64,000 bases of DNA from Allomuricauda sp. NBRC 101325. Lineage in GTDB: Bacteria > Bacteroidota > Bacteroidia > Flavobacteriales > Flavobacteriaceae. Below the pieces are notes generated by a model, which saw nothing but the letters and a program-made list of their open reading frames with translations, ran no database searches and was not told where the DNA came from. Position numbers and translations under genes: made by a program. This document shows, one piece after another, positions 35,192-44,708 of the stretch (position 1 is the stretch's first letter; each line of letters starts with the position of its first letter). The stretch lies in NCBI RefSeq assembly GCF_030268205.1, contig NZ_BSQF01000001.1, forward strand, positions 230,649 through 294,648. The letters are read 5' to 3'.

Positions 35192-35294
35192 TAAATTTCA
35201 GTAATTAAGAGTAAAGGAAGGTCAATAAACACTGATTTATGATTGTACTCCTTTGTTAAACAGATTTTCGCCGCTTTTATTGTTTCTGATGTGT

Positions 35295-36176
35295 TCAATT
35301 GCGTCGATCTTCGCCCCAAAGCAGTTTATTGCGCAGTGTTTTTAAAAAGCTTTCGGATTTATATTCGATCATTTTAATAGTAAAATCGGATTTTCTGATT
35401 CTGATTTCCTTGCCATTGGGGATATCCGCAATTCTGGAATCCAACGAAACCAAATGCGTTTGTTCCCTACCCGAAACCTTCAAGCGTATTTTGGTATTGT
35501 CGGAAATAACCAAGGGACGGGCATTTAAATTATGTGGAGCAATGGGTGTAAGCACCAACGACTTTGCTGTAGGTTCGATTACCGGACCACCGCAACTCAA
35601 CGAATAGCCCGTAGAACCTGTAGGTGTTGAGACAATAAGTCCATCCGACCAATAGGCAGTTAAATATTCATCGTTCAACCAAGTTTCCACCGTGATCATG
35701 GATGTAGTATCCTTTCGGCTCACCGTGATCTCATTCAAGGCAAAATTGAGACCGTTGAACTCATCCTTTTCAGAATTCAAGTCCACTTCGACCAAACTGC
35801 GTTGCTCAATAGTATAATGACCAGCCACAAACTCAGTGACCAGTTTTCGTACATTTTCCTTTTTAAAGGTGGATAAAAATCCGAGCCTTCCTGTGTTCAC
35901 TCCAACAATGGGAATACCCAAGTCCTTCACATAGGTTACGGCACGCAACATGGTTCCGTCGCCACCAAAGCTCACGAACATATCAAAAAAACGATCCAAA
36001 CCTTTGGTTTGGTTAAACTCGCCTTTAATATGTCCTTTTGAAATTTCTGATATGTGTTTGTTGAAACCCTCTTCCACATAAATGGAAGCACTGTGCTTTT
36101 TGAGCTCATCGATCAGCTCTTCCACACATTGTTTATCCCCTTCTTGAAAAGTTTGACCGTAGATGGCTACTTTCAT
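35295..36176 (-). CDS. nadK: NAD kinase
   Basis: Makes NADP+ from NAD+ and ATP. 293 residues. GGDGTMLRAV at 71-80 with catalytic D73, GVNTGRLGFLS near 96, and SDGLIVSTPTGSTGYSLSCGG near 180 with the NAD-binding NE/TxS landmarks. Starts two bases after the CBS gene's stop, so translation is coupled. Confidence 0.95.
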   Translation of the reverse strand: MKVAIYGQTFQEGDKQCVEELIDELKKHSASIYVEEGFNKHISEISKGHIKGEFNQTKGLDRFFDMFVSFGGDGTMLRAVTYVKDLGIPIVGVNTGRLGFLSTFKKENVRKLVTEFVAGHYTIEQRSLVEVDLNSEKDEFNGLNFALNEITVSRKDTTSMITVETWLNDEYLTAYWSDGLIVSTPTGSTGYSLSCGGPVIEPTAKSLVLTPIAPHNLNARPLVISDNTKIRLKVSGREQTHLVSLDSRIADIPNGKEIRIRKSDFTIKMIEYKSESFLKTLRNKLLWGEDRRN

Positions 36177-36177
36177 G

Positions 36178-36834
36178 CTATACGTTAAGATATTTTTCGA
36201 GATAGTCGGAACGCTGTTTCAAATCTTCCAAGAACTGATCATCACTGTTGCCGAAATCAATAATGTAGTTGTAGCGCCTAAAGGTCTGAGCCACCTCGTT
36301 CATATTTTGCGTCCCGATCTTTAAGGTAATCTGTACCATATCATTTTCCGCATTGGTAATAAAGGCTCCCAATAAACGGGCGTTGTTACTTTCCACTATC
36401 TGGGCCATTTCACTAAAAGAGTAATCCTTTACCCCGGTTGATACCACAATAATGGAACCAGGTTCCTTAAAAAATGGAGTATCTATGAACAGATCAACAA
36501 TATCATCCAAACTATAATACCCCAATACCAATTGATCATTATCCAAAATGGGCAGCAGATTGGCCTCATTTCTAGAGAACATTTCCAAAACATCCAACCA
36601 AAAGGTCTCCTTCTTCACAAAAAAATGCTCCATTTCGTACCTGAAATCCTCTATCTTTTTTTCAGGCTCAAAGCAAGCAAGGTCGTTTTCGGACAACAAC
36701 CCTAAATAAATGCCATTTTCGGTAACGGCCACATGGGAATAGGTGGTGTCCTCAAAAAAGGCAATAACATCTTTCAAGGTTTCCGAAACCTCGAAGACAG
36801 GCACTGTATGGTTAATTCTGTCGTGGATGTACAT
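36178..36834 (-). CDS. CBS domain-containing protein
   Basis: 218 residues. Two CBS motifs at about 1-60 (VAVTENGIYLGLLSENDL) and 70-125 (NLLPILDNDQLVLGYYSLDD), then an ACT-like C-terminal region (IIVVSTGVKDYSFSEMAQIV). Such proteins bind adenine nucleotides; sitting directly before nadK, a regulatory link with NAD(P) or ATP status is possible but unproven. First gene of the operon leading to bamA. Confidence 0.85.
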   Translation of the reverse strand: MYIHDRINHTVPVFEVSETLKDVIAFFEDTTYSHVAVTENGIYLGLLSENDLACFEPEKKIEDFRYEMEHFFVKKETFWLDVLEMFSRNEANLLPILDNDQLVLGYYSLDDIVDLFIDTPFFKEPGSIIVVSTGVKDYSFSEMAQIVESNNARLLGAFITNAENDMVQITLKIGTQNMNEVAQTFRRYNYIIDFGNSDDQFLEDLKQRSDYLEKYLNV

Positions 36835-36892
36835 ATCACAGCTATTAGGTGCAAAATACTAATTATAAATGGCAAAAGGCATGCCGAATTCT

Positions 36893-36900
36893 TATTTTTG
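36893..36900 (+). promoter_or_regulatory. -7 element (TATTTTTG) of pdxJ
   Basis: Exact TAnnTTTG, 20 nt before the pdxJ ATG at 36921. No TTG at the -33 position. Confidence 0.5.
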
Positions 36901-36920
36901 ACAATCTAAAAAAGAACTAC

Positions 36921-37637
36921 ATGACAAAGTTAAGTGTCAATATAAATAAGCTGGCCACATTGCGAAATTCTAGAGGTGGCAATGTTCCCAATTTAATTGA
37001 AGCAACAAAGGACATCGAATCTTTTGGCGCCCAAGGCATTACCATTCACCCAAGACCCGATGAGCGTCATATCCGTTACCAAGATGCACGCGACCTTAAA
37101 AAGGTAGTGACCACAGAATTCAATATTGAAGGAAATCCCGTGCCCAAGTTCATCGATTTGGTTTTGGAAGTAAAGCCCACGCAGGTAACTTTGGTACCAG
37201 ATGCCGAGAATGCCATTACCTCCAATGCGGGTTGGAATACCCTTATGCACAAAGATTTTTTGGTTGATGTGATCAAAACATTCAAAGAAAATGGTATCCG
37301 AACTTCCATTTTTGTAGATCCAGATGTTGAGATGGTAAAAGGTGCCGCTGAAACGGGCACTGACCGTATTGAGCTGTACACCGAAAGTTTTGCCATTGAA
37401 TTTGCCAAGGGCAACAAGGATGGCAGCGTAAAACTTTTTGCCGAAGCTGCCGAAATGGCACACCAACTGGGGTTAGGAATCAATGCAGGCCACGACTTAA
37501 GTTTGGACAACATCAAATTCTTTAAAGAACATATTCCAAACCTTTTGGAAGTTTCCATTGGTCACGCACTTATTTGCGAGTCGCTATATATGGGATTGGA
37601 AAATGTAATTAATATGTACTTGCATCGATTAAAATAA
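36921..37637 (+). CDS. pdxJ: Pyridoxine 5'-phosphate synthase
   Basis: Last ring-closing step of DXP-dependent vitamin B6 synthesis. 238 residues, TIM barrel. LSVNINKLATLRNSRGGNVP at 3-22, GITIHPRPDERHIRYQDARDL near 38 (catalytic glutamate/histidine region), FVDPDVEMVKGA near 128, and GLGINAGHDLSLDN near 182. An in-frame start at 36849 would lie before the promoter, so the ATG at 36921 is used. The last base overlaps the ATG of the next hydrolase gene. Confidence 0.95.
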   Translation: MTKLSVNINKLATLRNSRGGNVPNLIEATKDIESFGAQGITIHPRPDERHIRYQDARDLKKVVTTEFNIEGNPVPKFIDLVLEVKPTQVTLVPDAENAITSNAGWNTLMHKDFLVDVIKTFKENGIRTSIFVDPDVEMVKGAAETGTDRIELYTESFAIEFAKGNKDGSVKLFAEAAEMAHQLGLGINAGHDLSLDNIKFFKEHIPNLLEVSIGHALICESLYMGLENVINMYLHRLK

Positions 37638-38407
37638 TGGAGTTATTACATTCTAAAATACTGGGAGAGGGAAAACCTTTCATTATTCTGCATGGCTTTT
37701 TGGGCATGTCCGACAATTGGAAAACATTAGGCTCAGAATATGCAGAACAGGGGTATCAAGTTCATTTGGTGGACCAGCGCAACCATGGCAAAAGTTTTCA
37801 TTCACCAGATTTCGATTACGAACTCCTAGCCCAAGACGCCATTAATTATATGGACCACCATGGAATTAAGTCCGCTTATGTGCTTGGGCATTCCATGGGT
37901 GGAAAAACGGCCATGCAGGTGGCGACCTCCCATCCAGAACGGGTTAAGAAATTAATTGTGGCCGACATTGCCCCCAAGTTTTATCCACCGCACCACGACT
38001 TTATTTTCAATGGGCTGTCCAAATTAAATTTTGATGAAATCTCCAATCGCCGCGAAGCCGATGAAGAATTGGCAAAACATATTAAGGACATGGGCATTCG
38101 CATGTTTTTGCTCAAAAATTTATATTGGGAAGAACAAGGAAAGCTAGGTTTCCGCTTTAATTATGAAATTTTAAAAGAAAAAATGGGCGAAATCGGCGAG
38201 AACATTGCACCAACGGCCATTTATGAAGGACCCAGCCTGTTTTTACGTGGAGACCGATCGGAATACATTATGCCCAATGACTATCCAGAAATAAAAAGAC
38301 ACTTCCCGAATTCAGAAATTGAGACCATAGATAAAGCGGGGCACTGGCTTCATGCAGAAAATCCAAAGCAGTTTTTCGAAAAGAGCCTAAGATTTCTGAA
38401 TTCTTAA
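37637..38407 (+). CDS. Alpha/beta hydrolase (YbfF-like esterase)
   Basis: 256 residues, cytoplasmic. Oxyanion stretch LHGFLGMSDNWKTLG at 18-32, DQRNHGKS at 46-53, nucleophile S86 in GHSMGGKTA, and a C-terminal histidine in KAGHWLHAENP. Similar to the YbfF acyl-CoA/ester hydrolase group; substrate unknown. Overlaps pdxJ by one base, so it is co-translated. Confidence 0.85.
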   Translation: MELLHSKILGEGKPFIILHGFLGMSDNWKTLGSEYAEQGYQVHLVDQRNHGKSFHSPDFDYELLAQDAINYMDHHGIKSAYVLGHSMGGKTAMQVATSHPERVKKLIVADIAPKFYPPHHDFIFNGLSKLNFDEISNRREADEELAKHIKDMGIRMFLLKNLYWEEQGKLGFRFNYEILKEKMGEIGENIAPTAIYEGPSLFLRGDRSEYIMPNDYPEIKRHFPNSEIETIDKAGHWLHAENPKQFFEKSLRFLNS

Positions 38408-38422
38408 AATCACACCCTTTTT

Positions 38423-38438
38423 ATTATGCATGCATAAT
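38423..38438. promoter_or_regulatory. 16-bp palindrome, second copy of the etfB operator
   Basis: ATTATGCATGCATAAT, perfect. Centre lies about 47 bp before the -7 box, against about 27 bp at etfB; the 20-bp difference is close to two helical turns. Confidence 0.7.
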
Positions 38439-38454
38439 TTTTTTACCCTTTTTA

Positions 38455-38485
38455 TTGTCTGTATAACAAATTTAATATAGATTTG
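38455..38485 (+). promoter_or_regulatory. Promoter of the SGNH lipoprotein gene
   Basis: TTG (38455-38457), 20-bp spacer, TAGATTTG (38478-38485): a full Bacteroidota promoter, 56 nt before the ATG. Confidence 0.75.
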
Positions 38486-38541
38486 GTTCATTCTGAATTT
38501 ACCAAAAGATTAACGTATACAAACTCTAACTGCTTATTGAT

Positions 38542-40041
38542 ATGAAAAAGTTTTATGCCCTAATTCCAATACTAGGCTTATTCTTGATTGCATGTGAAGA
38601 CGATACCCCCATAGTTGAAAACCCCGAACCCACCCCCGAATACACTGCCGGGTCTGCAGATTTTACCAAATATGTCGCCGTAGGAAACTCACTTACCGCA
38701 GGATATTCGGATAATGCCCTTTTTGTTGATGGGCAAACCGCATCCATGCCCAATATGTTGGCCAGTAATTTTGCCTTGGTCGGCGGAGGCAATTTCGAAA
38801 TACCTTTTATGGCAGACAACTTAGGTGGGATGACCTTGGGAGGAACACCTATTTCAAGCAACAGATTGTATTTGGCATTTGCGGCAGATGGCCCTGCCCC
38901 TACACCCGTTGCCGGGCAAGGAAGCACCGAAGTAACCAATAAATTGAGTGGACCTTTTAACAATATGGGAATCCCAGGTGCCAAGAGTTACGAACTTTTG
39001 GCCGAAGGTTACGGAAGTGTTGCAGGAGTCGCCATGCAAACTGCAAACCCCTATTTTGCCCGCATCTCTTCATCGGAAACTGCAACAGTACTTGGCGATG
39101 CGGCAGCACAGGAACCCACCTTCTTTTCGTTATGGGTAGGATCAAACGATATTTTATTGTATGCCACTGGTGGAGGAACTGGAGTTGATAGAACAGGCAA
39201 CTTGAACCCAGCTTCCTATTCCAGAAACGATATTACAGATCCCAATGTTTTTGCATCTGTTCTTAATGGCATTTTGCAAACTATGACCGCAAATGGTGCC
39301 GAGGGCGTAATTGCTAACCTTCCCAATGTAACAGACGTTCCTTATTTCACTACCGTACCTCATAATCCAATTCCTTTGGATGCTGCAACCGCAGCCTATT
39401 TAAATAGTGAGGCAGCATACGGTGCTTACAATGCGGGATTGGCGCAATTACAATTAGGAGGTTTTATCACTGAAGATGAATTGGCTAAAAGAACTATTTC
39501 GTTTTCTGCTGGAGAAGGGAATGCAGTTGTGATCATGGATGAGGACTTGACAGACCTTACAGGATTTAATCCTGCCTTGATCAATATGAGACAAGCTACA
39601 GCAGATGACCTTTTGGTTTTGACCTCAAGCACCTTTATCGGAACCTTGGCCGATCCTGCGAACCCAACATCCATTAATGGCGTTGCCGTTCCTTTGGCGG
39701 ACCAGTGGGTATTAACACCAGAAGAACAGACCTTGGTTGAAACTGCTGTTACATCCTATAACCAAACCATTGCTGCTTTGGCAACACAATATGACATTGC
39801 CTTTGTTGATGTAAATTCCCTTTTGGCCGAGTTAAATTCAGGAGGATTTCAACTATCAGATGGGAGTGTGGTAACCGCCACATTTGCCACTGGAGGTGGA
39901 TTCTCTTTGGATGGGGTTCACCCAGCACCTAGAGGCTATGCCATTTTGGCCAATGCGTTTATAGAAGCAATCAATACGAAATACGGATCGAATTTGCCCG
40001 GGGTTAATCCTTTGGATTATACCGGACTATATATTAACTAA
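38542..40041 (+). CDS. SGNH/GDSL-type lipolytic lipoprotein
   Basis: 499 residues. Lipobox LIAC with C18. Block I is VAVGNSLTAGYS with nucleophile S50, block III is WVGSNDIL with asparagine near residue 200, and block V is DGVHPAPRGYAI near 455 supplying Asp and His. Long inserts rich in Ala/Gly lie between blocks. Probably an outer-membrane or surface esterase on lipids. The palindrome shared with etfBA suggests joint control with acyl oxidation (inference). Confidence 0.82.
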   Translation: MKKFYALIPILGLFLIACEDDTPIVENPEPTPEYTAGSADFTKYVAVGNSLTAGYSDNALFVDGQTASMPNMLASNFALVGGGNFEIPFMADNLGGMTLGGTPISSNRLYLAFAADGPAPTPVAGQGSTEVTNKLSGPFNNMGIPGAKSYELLAEGYGSVAGVAMQTANPYFARISSSETATVLGDAAAQEPTFFSLWVGSNDILLYATGGGTGVDRTGNLNPASYSRNDITDPNVFASVLNGILQTMTANGAEGVIANLPNVTDVPYFTTVPHNPIPLDAATAAYLNSEAAYGAYNAGLAQLQLGGFITEDELAKRTISFSAGEGNAVVIMDEDLTDLTGFNPALINMRQATADDLLVLTSSTFIGTLADPANPTSINGVAVPLADQWVLTPEEQTLVETAVTSYNQTIAALATQYDIAFVDVNSLLAELNSGGFQLSDGSVVTATFATGGGFSLDGVHPAPRGYAILANAFIEAINTKYGSNLPGVNPLDYTGLYIN

Positions 40042-40063
40042 GCAAACATTAATTTTTTTATCT

Positions 40064-40092
40064 TAAAGGCACCGCAATGCGGTGCTTTTTTA
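40064..40092 (+). terminator. Terminator of the SGNH lipoprotein gene
   Basis: GCACCGC-AAT-GCGGTGC followed by TTTTTT. Confidence 0.85.
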
Positions 40093-40116
40093 TTTATAAA
40101 CCTTAATCATTAACAT

Positions 40117-40461
40117 ATGAAACTTATTCTTAGACTTTTGCTCAATGCCATCGCTGTGGTAATCCTTTCTTATATATTGCCAGGGGTCGGGGTCGATTCC
40201 ATGATGACCGCCATCATCGTTGCAGTGGTACTCAGTGTTCTTAACTTTTTGGTAAAGCCCATTCTAGTGATATTAACCCTTCCCATAACTATCCTCACCT
40301 TGGGATTGTTCCTTTTGGTTATCAATGCCATCATCATACTTTTTGCTGCAAATTTGATTGATGGATTTCAAGTGGTAAGCTTCTGGTGGGCCGTAATTTT
40401 CAGTTTATTGTTATCCGTTTTACAGGCAATTTTACACTCCGTTTTAAAGGAAGACCAATAA
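40117..40461 (+). CDS. Small four-helix membrane protein (PF04020, 'phage holin family 4')
   Basis: 114 residues, almost entirely hydrophobic with four predicted membrane helices (NAIAVVILSYILPGV, MTAIIVAVVLSVLNFLVKP, ITILTLGLFLLVINAIIILF, WWAVIFSLLLSVLQAIL). The database name mentions holins, but members are chromosomal in most bacteria and no phage genes are near. Function unknown. Confidence 0.8.
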   Translation: MKLILRLLLNAIAVVILSYILPGVGVDSMMTAIIVAVVLSVLNFLVKPILVILTLPITILTLGLFLLVINAIIILFAANLIDGFQVVSFWWAVIFSLLLSVLQAILHSVLKEDQ

Positions 40462-40496
40462 AAATCGTACGGTTTGAAAGTCAACAGTTTAAAAAG

Positions 40497-40527
40497 TTGT
40501 TAGCAACCTAAAAAAGCATTACTTTTG
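40497..40527 (+). promoter_or_regulatory. Promoter of tig
   Basis: TTG (40497-40499), 20-bp spacer, TACTTTTG (40520-40527), 33 nt before the ATG. Confidence 0.8.
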
Positions 40528-40560
40528 CATCCCATTTTTGAAAAGCAAATTAGGTAGGAG

Positions 40561-41883
40561 ATGAATATAACCAAAGAGCAGATTGACGATCTTAATGCAG
40601 TAGTAAAAGTAGCAATCAGCAAAGAAGACTATCAAGATAAGGTAGAACAAATCCTAAAGGATTATAGAAAACAGGCCAACATTCCTGGTTTCAGAAAAGG
40701 TCAGGTTCCCATGGGCCTTATTAAAAAGCAGTACGGAAAAGCTGTTTTGGTTGATGAAGTGAACAAATTGCTTCAAGACAATCTGAACAAGTACCTTACC
40801 GAAGAAAAACTGGATGTTTTGGGCAACCCACTTCCAAAACAACAAGACAATTTTGACTGGGACAGCGAGAACTTGGATTTCGAATTTGAATTGGGATTGG
40901 CTCCTGATTTTGCAGTGAACTTGAAAACCAAAAAAGCGGTTACCCAATACAAGATCGTTGCCGATAAAAAAATGATCGACGACCAAGTTGAACGTATCCA
41001 AAAACAATACGGCAAATTGGTTTCCAAAACCGAAGTAGGTAAAAAAGACGAGATCACAGGTTTCTTTGCCAACGAAGCAGAAGAAATCGATCACAAGACC
41101 ACTTTGGAGTTGGATAAAATCAAAAGCAAAAAAGCCATTGATGCCCTTGAAGGCAAAAAAGTAGGCGATGCAGTGACCTTGAACACCAAAGGTTTGTTCA
41201 AAGAGGACTACCTGCTTTCCAGCTCATTGGGAATCACACCCGACAAAGCTGAAAAATTGGCCATCGATGTTACTTTTACCATTGAGGAAATCAACGAAAG
41301 ACAGCCTGCGGAATTGAACCAAGAATTGTTCGATAAATTGTTCGGGGAAGGAAAAGTTTCCTCTGAAAAAGAATTGAAGGACAAAATCAAGGAAGATTCT
41401 GAAAAGCAGTTCGAGCAACAATCCGACCAAAAATTATTGAACGACATCACTGAAAAATTGATTGAGGAAACCACTTTCGAACTTCCTGCCGAATTCTTGC
41501 AAAAATGGATTCAGGTAAGCGGCGAAGAAATGTTGACCGATGATCAGGCAAAAGAGGAATACGAAAAGTCTGAGCAAGGTCTTCGCTACCAATTGATTGA
41601 AGGTAAAATCATTAAAGAAAATGATTTGCAAGTTCAATTTGACGAGTTGAAAGAGTTTGCCAAAGGATTCATTAAGGCACAGATGGCACAGTATGGTCAT
41701 TTGGATCCGAAAGAAGAGGAATTGGATGGTATTGCTGCAAGAGTTTTGGGCAATCAAGAAGAGGTAAGAAGACTATCCGAGCAATTGATGAGCCAAAAGC
41801 TTTTGGACCTTTACAAGGAAAAAGCAAACCTAAAGGTGAAGGAAGTGTCTTATGACGACTTCATCAAGGAAGCATATAGCTAG
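40561..41883 (+). CDS. tig: Trigger factor
   Basis: Ribosome-associated chaperone, 440 residues. Ribosome-docking motif PGFRKGQVP at 42-50. The middle peptidyl-prolyl isomerase region is poorly conserved, as often in Bacteroidota (KKDEITGFFANEAEEIDHKT near 161). Rich in Lys and Glu, with C-terminal helical arms from about 260. It opens the tig-clpP-clpX group but has its own terminator. Confidence 0.93.
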   Translation: MNITKEQIDDLNAVVKVAISKEDYQDKVEQILKDYRKQANIPGFRKGQVPMGLIKKQYGKAVLVDEVNKLLQDNLNKYLTEEKLDVLGNPLPKQQDNFDWDSENLDFEFELGLAPDFAVNLKTKKAVTQYKIVADKKMIDDQVERIQKQYGKLVSKTEVGKKDEITGFFANEAEEIDHKTTLELDKIKSKKAIDALEGKKVGDAVTLNTKGLFKEDYLLSSSLGITPDKAEKLAIDVTFTIEEINERQPAELNQELFDKLFGEGKVSSEKELKDKIKEDSEKQFEQQSDQKLLNDITEKLIEETTFELPAEFLQKWIQVSGEEMLTDDQAKEEYEKSEQGLRYQLIEGKIIKENDLQVQFDELKEFAKGFIKAQMAQYGHLDPKEEELDGIAARVLGNQEEVRRLSEQLMSQKLLDLYKEKANLKVKEVSYDDFIKEAYS

Positions 41884-41914
41884 GCTTCGCTAAAAGAAAA
41901 ATAAGTATCTTTAC

Positions 41915-41950
41915 GGTGCCGGAAAACTAAGTTTTCGGCACCTTTTTTTT
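41915..41950 (+). terminator. Terminator of tig
   Basis: GGTGCCG-G-AAAAC and GTTTTCGGCACC pair, followed by eight T. It lies only 23 nt before clpP, so some readthrough to clpP is possible. Confidence 0.85.
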
Positions 41951-41972
41951 AAGATAAATCGATTTAAATCCT

Positions 41973-42650
41973 ATGGATTACGGAAAAGAATTCAGAAAAT
42001 ATGCTACCCAGCATCACGGAATAAACAGCATGCACTATGACCAGATCATGAGTACCATGTATCCCATGAACATGACCCCGAACATTATCGAGGAAAGACA
42101 GTTGAACGCTGTGGCCATGGATGTTTTCTCCAGATTGATGATGGACCGTATTATTTTTATGGGTACTGGTATCAATGATCAAGTAGCCAATATTGTACAA
42201 GCCCAATTATTGTTCTTGGAAAGTGCAGACGCCTCCAAAGACATCCAGATTTATATCAACTCCCCTGGCGGAAGCGTTTATGCCGGTTTGGGTATTTACG
42301 ACACCATGCAGTTTATTAAACCAGATGTAGCTACGATCTGTACTGGAATTGCAGCGTCCATGGCAGCCGTATTGCTTTGTGCAGGTCAAAAAGGAAAGCG
42401 TAGTGGATTGCCACATTCAAGGGTTATGATCCACCAACCATTATCTGGTGCTCAAGGTCAAGCGAGCGATATCGAAATTGCTGCCAAAGAGGTGCTAAAG
42501 ATCAAAGATGAATTGTACGAGATCATTTCCAACCACTCTGGCCAAACGTTTGAAAAAGTATACGAAGATAGCGATCGCGATTACTGGATGAAGGCTGAAG
42601 AGGCCAAAGCATACGGTATGATCGACGAAATTTTGGTGAGGGAAAAATAA
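41973..42650 (+). CDS. clpP: ATP-dependent Clp protease proteolytic subunit
   Basis: Serine protease barrel subunit, 225 residues. Catalytic S129 in GIAASMAAVLLCAG, H154 in RVMIHQP, D203 in DRDYWM. YINSPGGSVYAGLGIYD at 94-110 is typical. The N-terminus is about 30 residues longer than the mature E. coli form and Met-rich (STMYPMNMT), probably a propeptide. Partner ClpX is encoded next. Confidence 0.96.
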   Translation: MDYGKEFRKYATQHHGINSMHYDQIMSTMYPMNMTPNIIEERQLNAVAMDVFSRLMMDRIIFMGTGINDQVANIVQAQLLFLESADASKDIQIYINSPGGSVYAGLGIYDTMQFIKPDVATICTGIAASMAAVLLCAGQKGKRSGLPHSRVMIHQPLSGAQGQASDIEIAAKEVLKIKDELYEIISNHSGQTFEKVYEDSDRDYWMKAEEAKAYGMIDEILVREK

Positions 42651-42739
42651 AAAACCAACAGCAAATAATTTAAAAACAGCCACTTATCGCAGAACAAATC
42701 GAAAATTTTTGCGTTATTGTGGGTGAATAGTGTTTACAT

Positions 42740-43975
42740 ATGGCAAAGGAAAACTTGGAATGTTCATTTTGTGGTAGAAAAAAACCGGAGACCAATTTGT
42801 TGATCGCTGGTTTGGATGCGCACATTTGCGATAGATGTATTGAACAAGCCCACAGTATTGTTGCAGAGGAATCCAAACAATCCAAAAACCAAGACCTTTC
42901 TTCGGAACTGGTATTGAAAAAGCCCATGGAAATCCGTGATTTCCTGGACACATTCGTTATCGGACAGGAGCGTACCAAAAAAGTGATGTCCGTGGCAGTG
43001 TACAACCATTATAAAAGGTTACTTCAACCCAAGGGAAAAGACGACGAGGTTGAAATCCAAAAAAGTAACATTATCATGGTGGGGCAAACAGGGACAGGTA
43101 AAACCCTTATTGCCAAAACCATAGCAAGAATGCTCAACGTGCCTTTGGCCATTGTGGATGCCACCGTACTTACAGAGGCAGGTTACGTAGGTGAAGATGT
43201 GGAGAGCATCCTAACTCGATTGTTACAGGCTGCCGACTACAATTTGGAAAAAGCGGAGCGTGGCATTGTTTTTATAGATGAGATCGATAAAATTGCACGT
43301 AAGAGTGACAATCCATCCATCACGCGTGATGTATCCGGTGAAGGCGTTCAACAAGGACTATTGAAATTATTGGAAGGAACCACTGTTAATGTTCCACCTA
43401 AAGGTGGTCGTAAGCATCCCGACCAAAAATTCATCGAGGTAAATACGGAAAATATCTTATTTGTGGCTGGAGGGGCCTTTGATGGCATCGAAAGAATCAT
43501 TACCAAACGCTTGAACATGCAAGCCGTTGGTTATAGCGCTTCCAAAGCTGAAGATAATTTGGACAATGAAAACATTCTCCAATACATCATTCCAAAAGAT
43601 TTAAAGGAGTTCGGACTAATCCCAGAGATCATTGGGCGACTTCCTGTATTGACCCATATGAATCCTTTGGATGCCAAAACATTGAGAGCTATTCTTACAG
43701 AACCAAAGAATGCCATCATCAAACAATATGAAAAATTGTTTGCCATGGACGACATCACTTTTACCATTACAGAACAAGCTTTGGACTACATTGTTGAAAA
43801 AGCAGTTGAATATAAATTGGGTGCAAGGGGATTGCGTTCCTTGTGCGAAGCTGTTTTTACCGATGCCATGTTCGATTTACCGAGCAGCGATGAAACAGAA
43901 TTCAAGGTGACCAAATCCTATGCAGAGAAAAAGTTATCGTTTGAAACGATCAAAAAATTAAAAGCAGTTTCTTAA
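42740..43975 (+). CDS. clpX: ATP-dependent Clp protease ATP-binding subunit ClpX
   Basis: AAA+ unfoldase, 411 residues. N-terminal zinc finger C8, C11, C30, C33; Walker A GQTGTGKT near 115; Walker [12 protein letters not shown] near 178; sensor and arginine-finger regions follow (RLPVLTHM near 298). Its TAA lies in the loop of a hairpin shared with the converging hydrolase gene. Confidence 0.97.
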   Translation: MAKENLECSFCGRKKPETNLLIAGLDAHICDRCIEQAHSIVAEESKQSKNQDLSSELVLKKPMEIRDFLDTFVIGQERTKKVMSVAVYNHYKRLLQPKGKDDEVEIQKSNIIMVGQTGTGKTLIAKTIARMLNVPLAIVDATVLTEAGYVGEDVESILTRLLQAADYNLEKAERGIVFIDEIDKIARKSDNPSITRDVSGEGVQQGLLKLLEGTTVNVPPKGGRKHPDQKFIEVNTENILFVAGGAFDGIERIITKRLNMQAVGYSASKAEDNLDNENILQYIIPKDLKEFGLIPEIIGRLPVLTHMNPLDAKTLRAILTEPKNAIIKQYEKLFAMDDITFTITEQALDYIVEKAVEYKLGARGLRSLCEAVFTDAMFDLPSSDETEFKVTKSYAEKKLSFETIKKLKAVS

Positions 43976-43983
43976 ACTGCTTT
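43961..43983. terminator. Bidirectional terminator containing both stop codons
   Basis: Arms AAAGCAGTTT and AAACTGCTTT with loop CTT. The clpX stop (43973-43975) and the opposite gene's stop (43972-43974) overlap in the loop; T runs follow on both strands. Confidence 0.8.
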
Positions 43984-44511
43984 TTTTGTGACCTTTTCCA
44001 AAAGCTCCAGGCACACCTCAGAAATAATTTTTTCGTCGGAATACAACATGTGTCCAAAATTGGATACTATGTTAAGGTCAGCTCCTACTTCTCTAGACCA
44101 AGAACCATTTGGTTTGAACTCATCCCGCTCACCAAAAATCAAATTAAGATCGGTATCTGGTTTTTTGTTCTCCAGTCTAATTCGAGTTGCCGAGATGGCA
44201 GTCAATGATTTCATGGGCAAACCTTTCAATGCCGCTTTATAAGCGATGGTTCCACCTGTACTGAAAGCCAGATAATGCGCCGGTTCATTTTCCTTGCGCA
44301 ATAAACTGTTCACTGCCGTTTCAATTCCTCCATCCACAAAAGCATTGTATACGTTCTCTTCAGAAGATATGGCGACATCGATATTCCCCAGTTGTTGGCT
44401 ATCATAAAATTCGATGTCATAATACTGTTGAAGGTATCCAAAATAAGAAGTAATCCAAAGTCCCTTTTTTGCGCCCCACATATCGGAGACAACAATTAGC
44501 TTTTCTGACAT
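43972..44511 (-). CDS. Small alpha/beta-hydrolase-like protein
   Basis: 179 residues. The fold is suggested by the nucleophile elbow [10 protein letters not shown] near 91-100 (S in place of the middle of GxSxG), an acid in FGERDEF near 138, and H in NFGHMLY near 163. Much shorter than ordinary hydrolases (about 250), with no lid, so a minimal or degenerate member. Overlaps clpX by 4 bp at the 3' end. Promoter with a LacI-type palindrome lies about 110 bp upstream. Confidence 0.6.
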   Translation of the reverse strand: MSEKLIVVSDMWGAKKGLWITSYFGYLQQYYDIEFYDSQQLGNIDVAISSEENVYNAFVDGGIETAVNSLLRKENEPAHYLAFSTGGTIAYKAALKGLPMKSLTAISATRIRLENKKPDTDLNLIFGERDEFKPNGSWSREVGADLNIVSNFGHMLYSDEKIISEVCLELLEKVTKKAV

Positions 44512-44621
44512 AATCTGTATGGTTTTGTGTTTATTATAGATTTGTTGCCGTGAATTTCTTTCTTAAACAACTGATTTCCATTTTTATTTGTTCAAAAGTG
44601 ACCTTTCCACGACGAAAGGGC

Positions 44622-44629
44622 CAAATCTA
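44622..44629 (-). promoter_or_regulatory. -7 element (TAGATTTG) of the small hydrolase gene
   Basis: Matches TAnnTTTG; its first two bases are the end of the adjacent palindrome. 5' leader of about 100 nt with a CCTTTC/GAAAGG hairpin. Confidence 0.55.
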
Positions 44630-44645
44630 CGAAAACGTTTTCGTA
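44628..44645. promoter_or_regulatory. LacI/GalR-type operator-like palindrome
   Basis: TACGAAAACGTTTTCGTA, perfect 18 bp with a central CG, the usual form of LacI-family sites. It covers the spacer of the hydrolase promoter, so a repressor is likely. No LacI gene is in the window. Confidence 0.55.
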
Positions 44646-44708
44646 AACACCTCATAATAGTACAACCAACCTATAATCTTGTATAAATGGTCAAAAATAG
44701 CAGCTGAT

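Noticed and set aside
40117-40461. 'Phage holin' family protein as sign of a prophage
   Set aside because: No phage structural, lysis, integrase or packaging genes nearby; the family name is historical and members are ordinary chromosomal genes.
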